A stretch of DNA of 64,000 nt from Dromiciops gliroides (Eukaryota > Chordata > Mammalia > Microbiotheria > Microbiotheriidae), in contig NC_057864.1 in the NCBI RefSeq assembly GCF_019393635.1, positions 479,250,117 to 479,314,116 on the forward strand, given 5' to 3'. The position numbers were made by a program, and so were the translations under genes. Of the stretch, positions 43,363 to 54,173 are shown one piece after another (position 1 is the stretch's first letter; every line of letters starts with the position of its first letter). Under the pieces are notes generated by a model. The model saw nothing but the letters and a program-made list of their open reading frames with translations. It was not told the DNA's origin and made no database searches.

Positions 43363-43371
43363 TCTGAGGCA

Positions 43372-43600
43372 GCTAGGAGGCACAGTGTTGGTTAGAGTCT
43401 AGAAGACCTGAGTTCAAATCCTGCCTAAGACACTTCCTGGCTATGTGACCCTGGGCAAGTCATTTAATCATCAGCCTGCCTCAGATTCCTTATATAGAAA
43501 ATGGGGATAATAACAGTCTCAGGGTTGTTGTCAGGATCAAATGAGATAAGACATGTAAATTAATTTTTGAATCTTAAAATACTATATAATGTCATTTTCA
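43372..43600 (+). mobile_element. MIR-family SINE, near full length
   Basis: Head 'gaggcagctaggaggcacag', 'gagttcaaatcctgcctaag', 'ctatgtgaccctgggcaagt', then 'gaaaatggggataataacag' and 'caggatcaaatgagataaga'. Confidence 0.85.
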
Positions 43601-43639
43601 ATGATGTTTCCTGATGAAGTCACCTTTTCATTTCCCACC

Positions 43640-44075
43640 AGCTGCAATGCTTGGTTTCAAATCCTCCCTCATCATACCCTGACAACTGGATACCCTTCCT
43701 CCAACCTTTCAGCTTCCTTTTGGGCACAGTCTTCTCCCATTAGACTGAAAGCTCCTTGAGGACAGGAACTATCTTTTTCCTTTTTTATTATTTTATTATT
43801 TCTAGTTACATATAAAGATAATTTTCATCATTTGTTTTCCTTTTTTTTTTTTTTTGGTGAGGCAATTGGGGTTAAGTGACTTGGCCAGGGTCACACAGCT
43901 AGTAAGTGTTAAGTGTCTGAGGCCAGATTTGAACTCAGGTCCTCCTGAATCCAAGGCAGGTGCTCTTTCCACTGCGCCACCTAGCTGCCCCAGGAACTAT
44001 CTTTTTCTTAATTGAATGCCTAGTACCTAGCACAGTGCCTGGCATATAATAGGTGCTTAATAAATATTTGTTGTA
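43640..44075 (+). mobile_element. L2 3' end, split by a SINE-L1 chimera
   Basis: 'cccattagactgaaagctcc', 'ttgaggacaggaactatctt' and, after the insertion, 'ctagcacagtgcctggcata' and 'ggtgcttaataaatatttgt'. Confidence 0.85.
43780..43990 (-). mobile_element. Chimeric retrotransposed unit: SINE fused to L1 3' end
   Basis: A perfect 17-bp target duplication CAGGAACTATCTTTTTC (43763-43779 and 43991-44007) encloses 211 bases. In insertion orientation (minus) they are a complete tRNA-SINE (43990 to 43856), its A tract (43855 to 43840), about 60 bases of L1 3'UTR end (43839 to 43786, matching 46698-46760), and a short A-rich end. One duplication around two bodies implies a single event. Confidence 0.8.
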
Positions 44076-44129
44076 TAATTATGCTATATTATTATTGTTG
44101 CAATCATTGTTGTTATTGCCATTGTTGTT

Positions 44130-46000
44130 GATGTTGTTATGGAAGTTAGGAAGGTGTCTTATAGCAGAGTTTAGGAATCCTTTCTGAATCTGTGAATCTG
44201 TGTAGCGTGATCCTGACCAGGTTTCAGGCAAACAAGAATAAACACAATTACTACATGTAAGTACCATTAGGGGTTAGAGTAATAGTCATTGTTGGGAACA
44301 ATTTCAAGGGAAGGCAGATAAATGCTTTGATGGCAGCAGAACAATATCTGGTTAGAGTATAACTGCAATGGCCATGACCTACTGGAACTGACCCTTTATG
44401 GGAAATAGACAAGAATCTCTGTAGCCTGTTCAGTTAAAGGCTGCTGCAGATAAGGGATTTTATTGTAGCATTCTTCTTTGATGGAGCTGTGTAATACCAA
44501 TCTTTAAACTTTCTCATCTCCCATTCAGAATAGTTTAAACAAGCTGTAATGCCTTTGTCCAATGTTAATTTCCTACAGTAGGCAAGAAGACGTAAATCTG
44601 AAAGTGTCTAAGCAATAGATATCAACAGAATGCCTCCTCCTGGGGAGTCAAGAACATGAGAACAGAGCCACGTTCTGCAATATTTAAACTTTTAGCAAAC
44701 TTGTGGGATGTGTGTAGTAAAGCACTGTCAAATCTGCTTTGTAGGAGGTTGTGGTCATTTTGTTCAGGACAACAATTCAGGCTTTTTAATATTTTCATCA
44801 GTTTTCCCCACTCCCTCCAATAAATAGCAAACAAAATAAAATCGAATCATTCACATAGCAAAAGGTCAATCAGCTGTGTACACTCTGGGAACCAGGGGTT
44901 AGTTAAGTGGGATCCTTGTTGCTTGTCCAGAAGGCACATTGGGGACATCTTGGCAAATATTCTGTTCTCTGGAGTGGCAAACCCTTGCTACTGGTGGGCA
45001 CTTGGCTCACCCTAGAACTCAGATTTCCCTGCTGGCTAGCAGTAAGCTAGTTAGATGATTCTGATAAAATGGGGGGTGGGGAGATTGTCTGTTGTTCTAT
45101 GTCTCACAATGAAAAACATGGATCTGGGGAAGGAGAACTTGGCAGTTTTCTAAACTGTTGACAGAAAAGAACTCGAAGTCAGCCCTGCCAGTTGCATTTC
45201 CACCAGGATCTCTCTAGATACATCTTCACATGAACCTAGTCATTGGCTGGATGGAGGGGGGCACTCCCATGCTTCTCTAGGTCAAATGCCCTACACCTGT
45301 GTTTGAAAGCTTTAACCATTTTCATTCATGCTCTATAATAATTTAAAACAATATTATCATCTAACTGTAAAGCAGACAATTGAACTGAGGTACAACATAG
45401 GAATTCTCATAGGTTTTTCCCTTAATATCTTGTGTGAAGTAAGTCCTGGCTTCCTGTAAAGAGCTGATCATGTGTTCATAATGGCTAAATGCAAAACATC
45501 TGGCTATTTTGGTCTGTTCTCAGCACAACTATTAGCTATTTTATCCTTGACAATTCCATTTCTTCTTTCTACTGGCCCCATAGATTCAGAGTGTTGTGCA
45601 GGGTGAAAATCCTGTTAAGTTTCAAAGCTTTGCATATTTCCTTTAAAATCTGGCCTCTAAAAGGAATGCCTTGTCACTATTAACAGACAAAAGGATTCCA
45701 AATCTAGAAATTAATTCCTTTAAAAGTCTTTTAGTAGCTGCAATGGTATATCTCCTTTACTAGAAGGGAAAGCTTCAATCCGCTGTCTATCAACATACTT
45801 CCAAGTACATATTCAAAAGAACTTTGGGGCATTCAAACAAATTAACCCACAAATTTATCAAAAAGGTCCCATGAGCAGATGGGCTGCATGCCTCACCTTT
45901 TAAGGGTCTCCAATGTTATATGTCTGATATAGGAGAGCTAAAGCAGCAGTATTGGGCCACAGGAGGAAGTTTGGAGCAAACTCATTTCCTTTAACTTTTA
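44130..46000 (-). mobile_element. Decayed endogenous retrovirus, internal region
   Basis: The minus strand over about 45470-45840 reads, across stops and shifts, as the catalytic core to C-terminal part of a retroviral pol integrase. The best local frame is in the 45640-45740 stretch. Lower coordinates (to 44130) would then hold the 3' half, where only short frames remain (for example a 70-codon one at 44622-44834). AATAAA occurs on the minus strand at about 44459. No intact retroviral gene and no paired LTRs were found. The clade is undetermined, though a class I (gamma-like) origin is my impression. Confidence 0.55.
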
Positions 46001-46013
46001 AAAATTAAAAAAA

Positions 46014-46169
46014 GGGGCGGCTGGGTGGCGCAGTGGATAGGGAACCGGCCTTGGATTCAGCAGGACCTGAGTTCAAATCCAGTCTCAGACACTTGACACT
46101 TACTAGCTGTGTGACCCTGGGCAAGTCACTTAACCCCAATTGCCTCACTAAAAAAATAAATTAAAAAAA
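46014..46169 (+). mobile_element. tRNA-derived SINE with intact internal promoter boxes
   Basis: Full-length plus copy. The A-box match TGGCGCAGTGG is at 46026-46036 and the B-box-like GTTCAAATCC at 46071-46080, the layout of a Pol III internal promoter. Tail class is CAATTGCCTCACT. The flanks AAATTAAAAAAA on both sides are a probable target duplication, but they are A-rich. Confidence 0.93.
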
Positions 46170-46684
46170 AGTGCTTAATTGTTTTTGATGGGTCATTTAT
46201 TTTATCCTTGTATTCTTATCACTGTGAACATATGAATACACAGAGATGTTTAATATTATCATATGGCATTTGAAGTATTCCCTGTAATAAAAGAAATATG
46301 ATACATAAAGGAGAAGAGAGAAAATAAACATCATTTGTAGCTTTTATCTCTAAAAGTTATAGACTAATTTCTCACAAATATACTGCAGCAGATTTTTCTC
46401 ATTTTTTTATTCTGAGTAAAGATCAGAGATTTTTTGAATAGTCAATTTGTGCATTGAAATTTCACATCATTCATGGAATATAATAGCAAGTCAAAACAGC
46501 CACCTAGAACTAGCTTAAAATCTTTTCAGTACCCAGGTGATACTTGCTAATATCCTCTTCTTAGTTGGTACATTTGCTGACTCTCAGAATAAACTCCCTT
46601 TCCCAGGATTAAGATAAAAAGGTACAGAGAATAGATTAGTAAAGTTTACGATCAAAACAGATTTCACCTCAAACAGCCATTTTC

Positions 46685-47820
46685 TTTTTTTTTTTTTATA
46701 AAAGTATTTCATTATTTTCCAGTTACATGTAAAGATAGTTTTCAACATTTGTTTTTATAAGGTTTCTAGTTTCAAATTTTTCTCCCTCCCTCCTTTCCTT
46801 CCTCCCTCCCAAAACAGCAAGCAATCTGATATAGGTTATATATGTAAAATCACTTTAAACATATTTTTGCATTAGTCATGCTGTGAAAGAAGAATCAGAA
46901 CAAAAAGGAAAAACATCAAAAAGAAAAAACAACAACAAAAACAATAGAAATAGTATGGTTCAATCTGCATCTAGATTCCACAGTTCTTTTTTATGGATTT
47001 GGAGAGCCTTTTCCATCATGAGTCCTATCTTGGACCATTGTATTGCTGAGAAGAATCAAGTCTGTCATAGTTGATCAACACACAATGTTGTTGATACTGT
47101 CTACGATGTTCTTCTGGTTCTGCTCCTCTCACTCAGTCCTTCCAGGTTTCTCTGACATATCACCTGCACATCGTTTCTTACAGCACAATAGTATTCCATT
47201 ACATTCATATATCACAACTTGTTCAGCCATTCCCCAATTGATGGGCAATCCCTCAATTTCTAATTCTTTGCCACCACAAAAAGAGCAGCTACAAATATTT
47301 TTGTACATGTGGGTCCTTTTACCTTTTTAATGATATCTTTGGGGAAAAGACCTAATAGTGGTATTTCTGGGTCAAAGGGTATGCACAGCTTTATCGCCTT
47401 TTGGGTATAATTCCAAAGTGCTCTCCAGAATGGTTGGATCAGTTCACAGCTCCACCAACAATGCATTAGTGTTCCAATTTTTCCACAATTTCTCCAACAT
47501 TTATTATTTTCCTTTTTTGTCATTTTAGCCAATCCAATAGGTGTCAGGTGGTACCTCAGAGTTGTTTTAATTTGCATTTCTCTAATCAATAGTGATTTAG
47601 AGCATTTTTCATATGGCAATAGATAGCTTTGATTTCTTCATCAGAAAACTGCCTGTTCATATCCTTTGACCATTTCTCAATTGGGGAATGCTTTGGATTC
47701 TTATAAATTTGACTTAGTTCTCAATATATTTTAGAAATGAGACCTTTATCAGAAATGCTGGCTGTAAAAATTGTTTCCCAGCTTTCTGCCTCCCTTCTAA
47801 TTTTGGAAACATTGCTTCTG
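46685..47820 (-). mobile_element. Young 5'-truncated L1 with perfect target duplication
   Basis: TCAAACAGCCATTTTC occurs at 46669-46684 and 47821-47836, perfect over 16 bp. The poly(A) is the T run at 46685-46697. A 119-codon minus frame (47260-47619) carries the L1 ORF2 C-terminus: [36 protein letters not shown] and a FDPEIPLLG block. The remainder to 46700 is 3'UTR. ORF2 upstream of 47820 is absent through ordinary 5' truncation. Confidence 0.95.
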
Positions 47821-47836
47821 TCAAACAGCCATTTTC

Positions 47837-48244
47837 AATGCTTATAATTAAAACAGGGATTCTTCTTGGGGGTCTATGAACTTGGAAGAAAAAAACCACA
47901 TCTTCATTTTTAGTAGGAAAACAACAGAGAAATTCACTATTTTAATGAGGTGATAATATGAATATATGTAATCCATTATCATAAGTAATATTCTTGGATC
48001 AGAGTTCCTATTGTTTTCTGCCAGGACTGAAAGGAGTTGTAGGCTTAGAATCTTGACAAGTCTAAAAGTTTTACAAGTCCCTGCTGTGCATTTACAATGT
48101 TGTTTAAATTCAGAAGAAAAAAATATTTCAAACAGTCTGCTGTAGGTTTATCATCTTCTCCTCCTGGTGGGGAAGGAAAGGGCTCAAGGGTCTTTAGCTT
48201 ACTCATTTAGGCAACTCAGGAGTAAATGGCAAATATCCATGTAG
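47837..48244. other. No recognised feature
   Basis: Pre-insertion host sequence. It may be further decayed ERV-related or single-copy DNA. Confidence 0.3.
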
Positions 48245-48990
48245 ACTTTGAGTCAGTCAGTAAGATCTCATGAAACACTTGCTATGCATTAGGCACCATT
48301 CTAAAGATCAAGAATACAAAGAAAGGTAAAAATATGGCCCTGCTCTTAAGGAGCTTCTCACATTCTAACAGGGAGACCACATGCAAACAGCTGTGTATAT
48401 AGAAGTTTGGTGGGTTGGTTGTTGTCCTTTGGTTCTCAAAGAGGACCAAATGACATCACTATGTGTCTGACTATGACTGATCAGCCCAATATGAGCTTGG
48501 AAGGCTCTACCACAGGTTGGGCACAAATATGAACATTTGGAGCAGAGATGTCTCTAAATGTGTACATCTCATTTATTTTGAGCTACTACAATTCTACTTC
48601 ATTCAGATCGTGGCACCTCCTTTTTTGTGGGCCTTGCCGGGCAGTCCTATGCCAGTGTCTCTCAGGTCTCACAATCCATTCAAAAGTTCTTCAGAGAGAC
48701 CTTGATCCTTGATCCTTGTATCATCACTTCTGATCTTCCAGTGAGTGCTTGACTTGTGTGAGTTCTCCATGAAATAGCCTGTTAGGCAAATACAGGTTTT
48801 ATGCAAATGGGAGTTCATCTGGGAGGAAAGGTACTACCAAAGGGAACGACTAGAGAAACCTCCTCCAGAAGATGGGATTTGATCTGAGTACTGAAGAAAG
48901 CTAGGGCCTCCAGGAGGTAGAGATGAAGAGGCAGAGCAGGGCCAGCTGGTGTCAGAGGCATGGGGTTGGTAGTTGAGATGTTGTGAGAAC
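48245..48990 (-). mobile_element. L2 remnant, antisense, split by a LINE 3' end
   Basis: Left part 48245-48410: 'aaacacttgctatgcattag', 'ctgctcttaaggagcttctc', 'gggagaccacatgcaaacag'. Right part 48795-48990: 'agatgggatttgatctgagt', 'ggaggtagagatgaagaggc'. The two parts are collinear in L2. Confidence 0.75.
48415..48790 (-). mobile_element. RTE-like LINE, 3' end of ORF plus tail
   Basis: The minus strand gives the family's conserved C-terminal text: 'ggagaactcacacaagtcaa' and onward to a block reading DISAPNVHICAQPVVEP, after which the 3' tail ends 'tttggtcctctttgagaacc' with CAACAACC. The tail is that of the RTESINE copies in this window. Stops are frequent. The clade name is my inference from the tail and C-terminal text. 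Confidence 0.55.
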
Positions 48991-49072
48991 ACCAATAATG
49001 AGAAATTGGTCCACAGAGGAATAGATTCTAAGAAGACTAATAAGGAAGGAAAGAACTTTAAAAGTCAAATCA

Positions 49073-49217
49073 GGGGCAGCTATGCAGCACAGTGGATAAA
49101 GCACCAGCCCTGGATTCAGGAGGACCTGAGTTCAAATCCAGCCTCAGACACTTGACATTTACTAGCTGTGTGACCCTGGGCAAGTCACTTAACCCTCATT
49201 GCCCTGCCAAAAAAAAA
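49073..49217 (+). mobile_element. tRNA-derived SINE (CTCATTGCC tail class)
   Basis: Full plus-strand copy. It has a 13-bp target duplication AAAAGTCAAATCA at 49060-49072 and 49218-49230. Head GGGGCAGCTATGCAGCACAG with 'ggataaagcaccagccctgg'. Confidence 0.95.
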
Positions 49218-50189
49218 AAAAGTCAAATCAAATGGGCTTTTCTCTGTCCTCATTTTTCCTAACCTTTCTGCAGGCTTTGAGACTCTTAACCTCTTTTCTT
49301 GGATCCTTTCTTCTCTCCAGATTTTTATGACAGTACTCACACCTACTTTGAACCTTCCACTTTACTAACCACTCCTTCCCTAGGCCCAATTTATTGCTAT
49401 TATTTGATCTCAAGTTAACTCTCCTTCTAACTTTGAATTTATTACTTAAGCAATGAAACTCATAATATTCTAAATCTTTGTGCTGGGCACATGCAAGTTT
49501 CATTGTCACCAGAAATATACACAAACCCACAGCAGATTAAAATATCTCAAATTTTCAAAACAAAATATATTTTGGTCACATTAGGGAAATCTCAGCCCAG
49601 ATTTTTTTTTTCATGCAAAAATTAGAATTAACTCACTGATGATTTTTTTCCATGGTGAGTTTAGTCCAAGTAACTTTCAGTAAGTTATAACTTCCATAGT
49701 TTCTGCTCCAAGACAGAGAAATATAATATCTGCTCTATTCTGGGGAAAAATAATATATTTAGCACATGATAGGTAAGTACAGTCAGTGAAGGATTTTGAA
49801 GGAATCTCTGTATTCTATAATCACCATTTCTGTGATAGTAGGAAAGTGTGGTATCAGCAAAAAGAGACAAAAAAATTTCAGACTGGATCTCTCGTAAGAG
49901 TAGGTACAAATATTCAGATTTTAATGAGCAATTTAATAATCTCAGTGAAACGAATCCAGAGAAATTTCACTAGTGAAATTGATATGTGTATATACTTAAT
50001 TTTATTCCCATACATTTTCCATTTCATATTCAGTCGTGCCTATTTTTAAAACAAAAAGTCATAATTGCTTTTTTTGAAGAATGAACAGATTATAGAAAAA
50101 AAAAGATATTTCTGCTGAAATTGAGATCTAAAATCACTCGAAGAATTTCCCTTTTCTTACTTAATGGTTTTATATATAGATACATTGTT
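49218..50189. other. No recognised repeat; one unexplained frame
   Basis: A 100-codon minus-strand frame (49228-49530) is Lys/Arg-rich with a CEYCHKN stretch. I do not recognise it, and it has no clear splice or promoter context. A perfect 18-bp palindrome lies at 49963-49980. The rest is AT-rich. Confidence 0.35.
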
Positions 50190-50255
50190 TGTAGTTTGTC
50201 CTTCATTCTCAAAGAGGACCATGACATCAGGTGAAGTCATGATTTGCACTGTATC
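50190..50255 (-). mobile_element. RTESINE tail fragment
   Basis: 'gtttgtagtttgtccttcat', 'tctcaaagaggaccatgaca' and 'tcaggtgaagtcatgatttg'. Only the 3' tail of the element is present. Confidence 0.8.
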
Positions 50256-51604
50256 AATAAACATTTAAGACAAGAATGAACCAATATTTTCCACATGAAA
50301 TGTTTTGGATACAAAAGTTATAGAACTTTTCTAATATTCACAACAGGTTATAAAATGTTCCTTACTGGGTTATTTTATCTTTGTCGCCATTATCGTCACC
50401 ATCATCATTGTTGTCTTTCCCCTCCTCCTCTTTCTGTTCTTCCTCCTTTCTCCTTTTTTGCCTCCATTTTATTTCTCATTAACATAGGCTTATCTATGGG
50501 AAGTGAAGGAATAGAGGATTAACATCCACTGAGAATCTTTCTCTTCTTAAATTGAAGGAAATAAAAGGGAAAAAAAATTCCTCACCTGCTAGACCACAAG
50601 GTTCCACCAATACCTTTTGCTTTCTAGTATATTGCTAACAGCAATGAGGTACACAACTGATACTGGATGAAGTCTTACATCTCAGTCATGGGTTTATATT
50701 GCTAAAGAAAAGGATATCATAGGTATGACTTTCAGGGATGACACCTTCATCCCTATATAGGAAGTGGTGTACTTACAATAAATTCATATAAGGAAAATAC
50801 AATTCACACTGTTGATATCCAAACACCTGAGAGCTATCTGTTCTGAATTCCATTCATTTAAAATTGGCAATAGATATGGAAATAGGGGGTGGGGAGACAC
50901 TTTTCACCATATCAGGTAAGGAAAACTCAATTCAATTGGGGAACATGTGATTATTCCACTTGTAGAAACTCTAACTAATTTCAATATCTGGTTAAAATAA
51001 ACTCCCTAGCTATTATTTGAATATTGAATACAATATTATATATAATGCATACATGTGTTTCTATCCATCTATCTCTATGTATATTTATAACTGGCTTGCA
51101 CAGATCTAATTCAATTCTGGCAGATATAGATAATTTCTTGCTGAAAAATCTCATAGAGATTTAAATTAGGTTCTCCGTTCTGATAATTGGGCCCAGGAGG
51201 TTCAGTGAAGACATAAATCCTTTCACCAGTATCACATCATGAAAAAATAGTACTATCAAGAAAATCAACAGTAGCTGTTGGCGTATGTACAATGTTTTAA
51301 GGTTTGCAGAAGTCCTTTGCACGGGTGAACTCATTTGATTGTTATGAAAATGTCATTTTGTCAAAGGGCCAGTTAGACATACAGTTAGGAAGAAGCTATC
51401 TGTCTGCTTACAGATTGCTTTTCTGTTTTTTTCCGAGGATCATATCAGAAACTTACAGCTAGAAGTAACATCATTGAGTCCAACTCCTTCATTTAATAAA
51501 TGAAGAAACTGAGGCATAGAGTGGTTAAAGACTTTCTCCTTGTCCACAGTGAAAGGGAGATAACTGTTTCAGAGGGGGATGGGTTTTTTTTTTTTGGTCT
51601 GTTA
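50256..51604. other. No recognised feature; short MIR piece
   Basis: 51440-51540 ('ttacagctagaagtaacatc', 'aatgaagaaactgaggcata') is a reversed MIR-type remnant. The rest is apparently single-copy sequence. Confidence 0.4.
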
Positions 51605-52585
51605 TGTCAGTTATTATTTAATAAATCAATAAACATTTTGTAAGCATCAGGTATTGTGCTAAGTGCTGGGGATACAAAAATAGACTAAAGACAGTGCCTG
51701 CCCTCAATAGAGTAGGTGAAATTACATGCAGAGGAATATATACAAGCTATATACAGGATACATTTATTGTTGTTCAGTCATGTCTGACTCTGATCCAATT
51801 TGGGGTTTTCTTAGAAAAGATAGTGGAGTGGTCTGCTACTTCCTTTTCGGTTCATTGGACAGATGAGGAAACTAAGGCAAATAGAGTTAAGCACCTTGCC
51901 CAGGATCACAGAGTCTGAGTGTCTGAGGCCTCATTTGAACACATGAAGATGAGTCTTCCTTACTCCAGGCCCAGCATTCTACCTACTGCACCCCTTAGTT
52001 GCTTGGGATAAATAGGAAATAATAGAGGAAAAGCACTGGAATTATGAGGGATTGGGGAAAGCTTCCTATAGAAGATGAGATTTTAGTTGGGACTTAAAGC
52101 AAATTAGGGAAGTCAGTAATCAGAGTAGAGAAAAGAAAGCATTCAGGGACAGCCAGAAAAAATACCCATAGCAGAGAGATGAAGTGTCTTGTTTGTGTAA
52201 TAGCCAAGAGGCCAGTGTCACTGGGTGGAGGAGTACTTGTCAGGGAGTGAGGTATGGAAAGACTGAAAACATAGGAGGAGGCTAAGTTATGAAGGGCTTT
52301 GAATGACAGAGAATTTTTTATTTGATCTGGCAGGCAATGGAAACCACTGGAGTTTATTGAGTTTGTGTGTATATCTATGAGTGAGAGGAAGAGGGGGGGG
52401 GGGTGGTAGCATGATTGGACCTGTCCTTTAGCAAAGTCACTTCAGTGGTTGAATAAAGGATGAATTGGAGTGGGGGGAGACTTGAACACCCATAAGCAAG
52501 CTATTTCAGCAGTCCAGGTTGGACGTGATGAGGGCCAGCAAAAGAATGCAACAGTGTCAGAAAGAAGATCTATTCAAGAAAAGTC
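51605..52585 (-). mobile_element. L2 LINE, 3'UTR and end of RT domain, antisense
   Basis: The most complete L2 3' region here: 'gcatcaggtattgtgctaag', 'tgctggggatacaaaaatag', 'ttgggacttaaagcaaatta', 'gagaggccagtgtcactggg'-like text, 'tttatttgatctggcaggca', 'gtccaggttggacgtgatga'. The last segment is the reverse of the conserved C-terminal RT block. It is interrupted by an RTE-tailed SINE and then by the RTE at 52588. Confidence 0.85.
51764..52002 (-). mobile_element. RTE-tailed SINE, antisense
   Basis: 'tgttgttcagtcatgtctga' at the left edge, 'tttggggttttcttagaaaa', 'cattggacagatgaggaaac' and 'ctgcaccccttagttgc' at the right. It lies inside an L2. Confidence 0.92.
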
Positions 52586-52587
52586 CT

Positions 52588-54173
52588 CGTTGTTGTTGTT
52601 GAACCATTCAGTCATATCCGTCATGTTCATGACCCCATAGACAAAAGCATGCCAGGCGCTTTTATCCTCCACTGTCTCCCAAAGTCTGTCCATGTTCATA
52701 TTTGTTGTTTCTAAGATACAATCTATCCATCTCATCCTCTGCCGTCCCCATTCTCCTTTTGCATTCAATCTTTCCCAACATCCTGTTTTTTTCCAATGAG
52801 TCCCATCTTTTTATTATGTGGCCACAATATATAAACTTCTGTGCCAGTACTTGTCCTTCCAGTGAATAGCTTACATACATTTCTTTAAGTATTGACTTAT
52901 GTGATCTCCTTGCTGTCCAAGAGACTCCCAAAAGTCTTCCCCTGCACCACAATGCAAAAGCATCATTTCTATGGCCCCCAGCCTTCCTTATAGTCCAACT
53001 CTCATAGCCGTATATCGCTATTGGAATAACCATAACTTTGACACTATGGACCTTTGTCGATAAAGTGACGTCTTTACTTTTTAGAATGCTGTCCAGATTT
53101 GCCATAGATTTCCTTCCAAGGAGCTAGTGTCTTTCAGTTTCATGGCTGCAGTGATCTTTGAGCCCAAGAATATAAAATCTGACACTGTTTCCATTTCTCC
53201 TCCCTCTATTTGCCAGGAAGTGATGGGAAGAGTTGCCAAGATCTTAGGGTTTTTTTATGTTAAGCTTCAAGTCAGCTTTTACACTCTTCTTATTCACTCT
53301 CATCAAGAGGCTTCTTAATTCTTTTTCACTTTCTTTACTTTCTGCCATCAGTGTGGTATCATGTGCTTATCTGAGATTATTGATATTTCTTCCAGCAACC
53401 TTAATTCTGGCTTTTGATTCATCCAGCCTGGTATTTTGCATGATGTACACTGCATGTAAGTTAAATAATTAAGGTGACAATATATAGCCTTGATGACTTC
53501 TAATCTTAAACCTAGCAGTTGTTCCATGTTTGGTTCTAACAGTCGCTTCTTGGCCTACATACAGGTTGCTTAGAAGACAAGTAAGATAATCTTGTACTCC
53601 TGTCTCTTTGAAGACTTGCCATATTTTGTTGTGATACAAACAGTCAAAGGCTTTAGTGTAGTCAAGGAGGCAATAAGTAGATGTTTTTCTGGAACTCCCT
53701 TGCTTTTTCCACAATCCAGCAAATGTTGGCAATTTGGCCTCTAATTCCTCTGTGTCTTTGAAAAACAGCCTGATCTTCTGGTAGTTCTCAGTTCACATAA
53801 TGCTGAAGCCTAGCTTGTAGAATCTTAAGCATAACCTTGCTGGCATGTGAAATGAGCACAATTGTTCAGCAATTTGAAAATTCTTGGGCATTTTCCTTCT
53901 TTAGAATTGGGACACAAACTGATCTTTTCAAACCCAGTGGCCACTGCTGAGTTTTCCAAATATGCTGGCATGTTGGAGCAGCACTTTAACAGAATTACCT
54001 TTTAGAATTTTAAATAGCTCAGTTGGAATTCCATCACCTACACCAGCCTTATTTTTTATCAGTGCTTCCTAAGGCCCACTTGACTTTATTCTGCAGAAAG
54101 TGTGGCTCTAGATAAATAACCAAATCCTATGGTTATTGGTGATTTTACAATCTTTCTTGTATAGGTCTTTTAT
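52588..54173 (-). mobile_element. RTE (BovB-like) LINE: RT domain to 3' end
   Basis: The minus frame at 53469-53732 contains CLLDYTKAFDCLYHNKIWQV and GHGTT..., the RT palm-type block of RTE/BovB. The minus frame at 52662-53105 contains ANLDSILKSKDVTLSTKVHS, YGYESWTIRKA and WTARRSHKSILKEM, the conserved C-terminal region. The tail near 52588 is GTTGTTGTTGTTGAACC. The catalytic YADD region lies between the frames and is not readable. The element continues after a HAL1 insertion at 56889-57035. Confidence 0.9.

Noticed and set aside
41493..46000. LTR at 41493 and retroviral pol at 44130-46000 as one provirus
   Set aside because: Older L1, MIR and L2 sequences lie between them in order, so they cannot be a single uninterrupted element on this evidence.
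46014..46169. Possible functional tRNA gene
   Set aside because: The A-box and B-box-like sites belong to a SINE. There is no cloverleaf with matching acceptor arms and the element has a SINE tail and probable target duplication.
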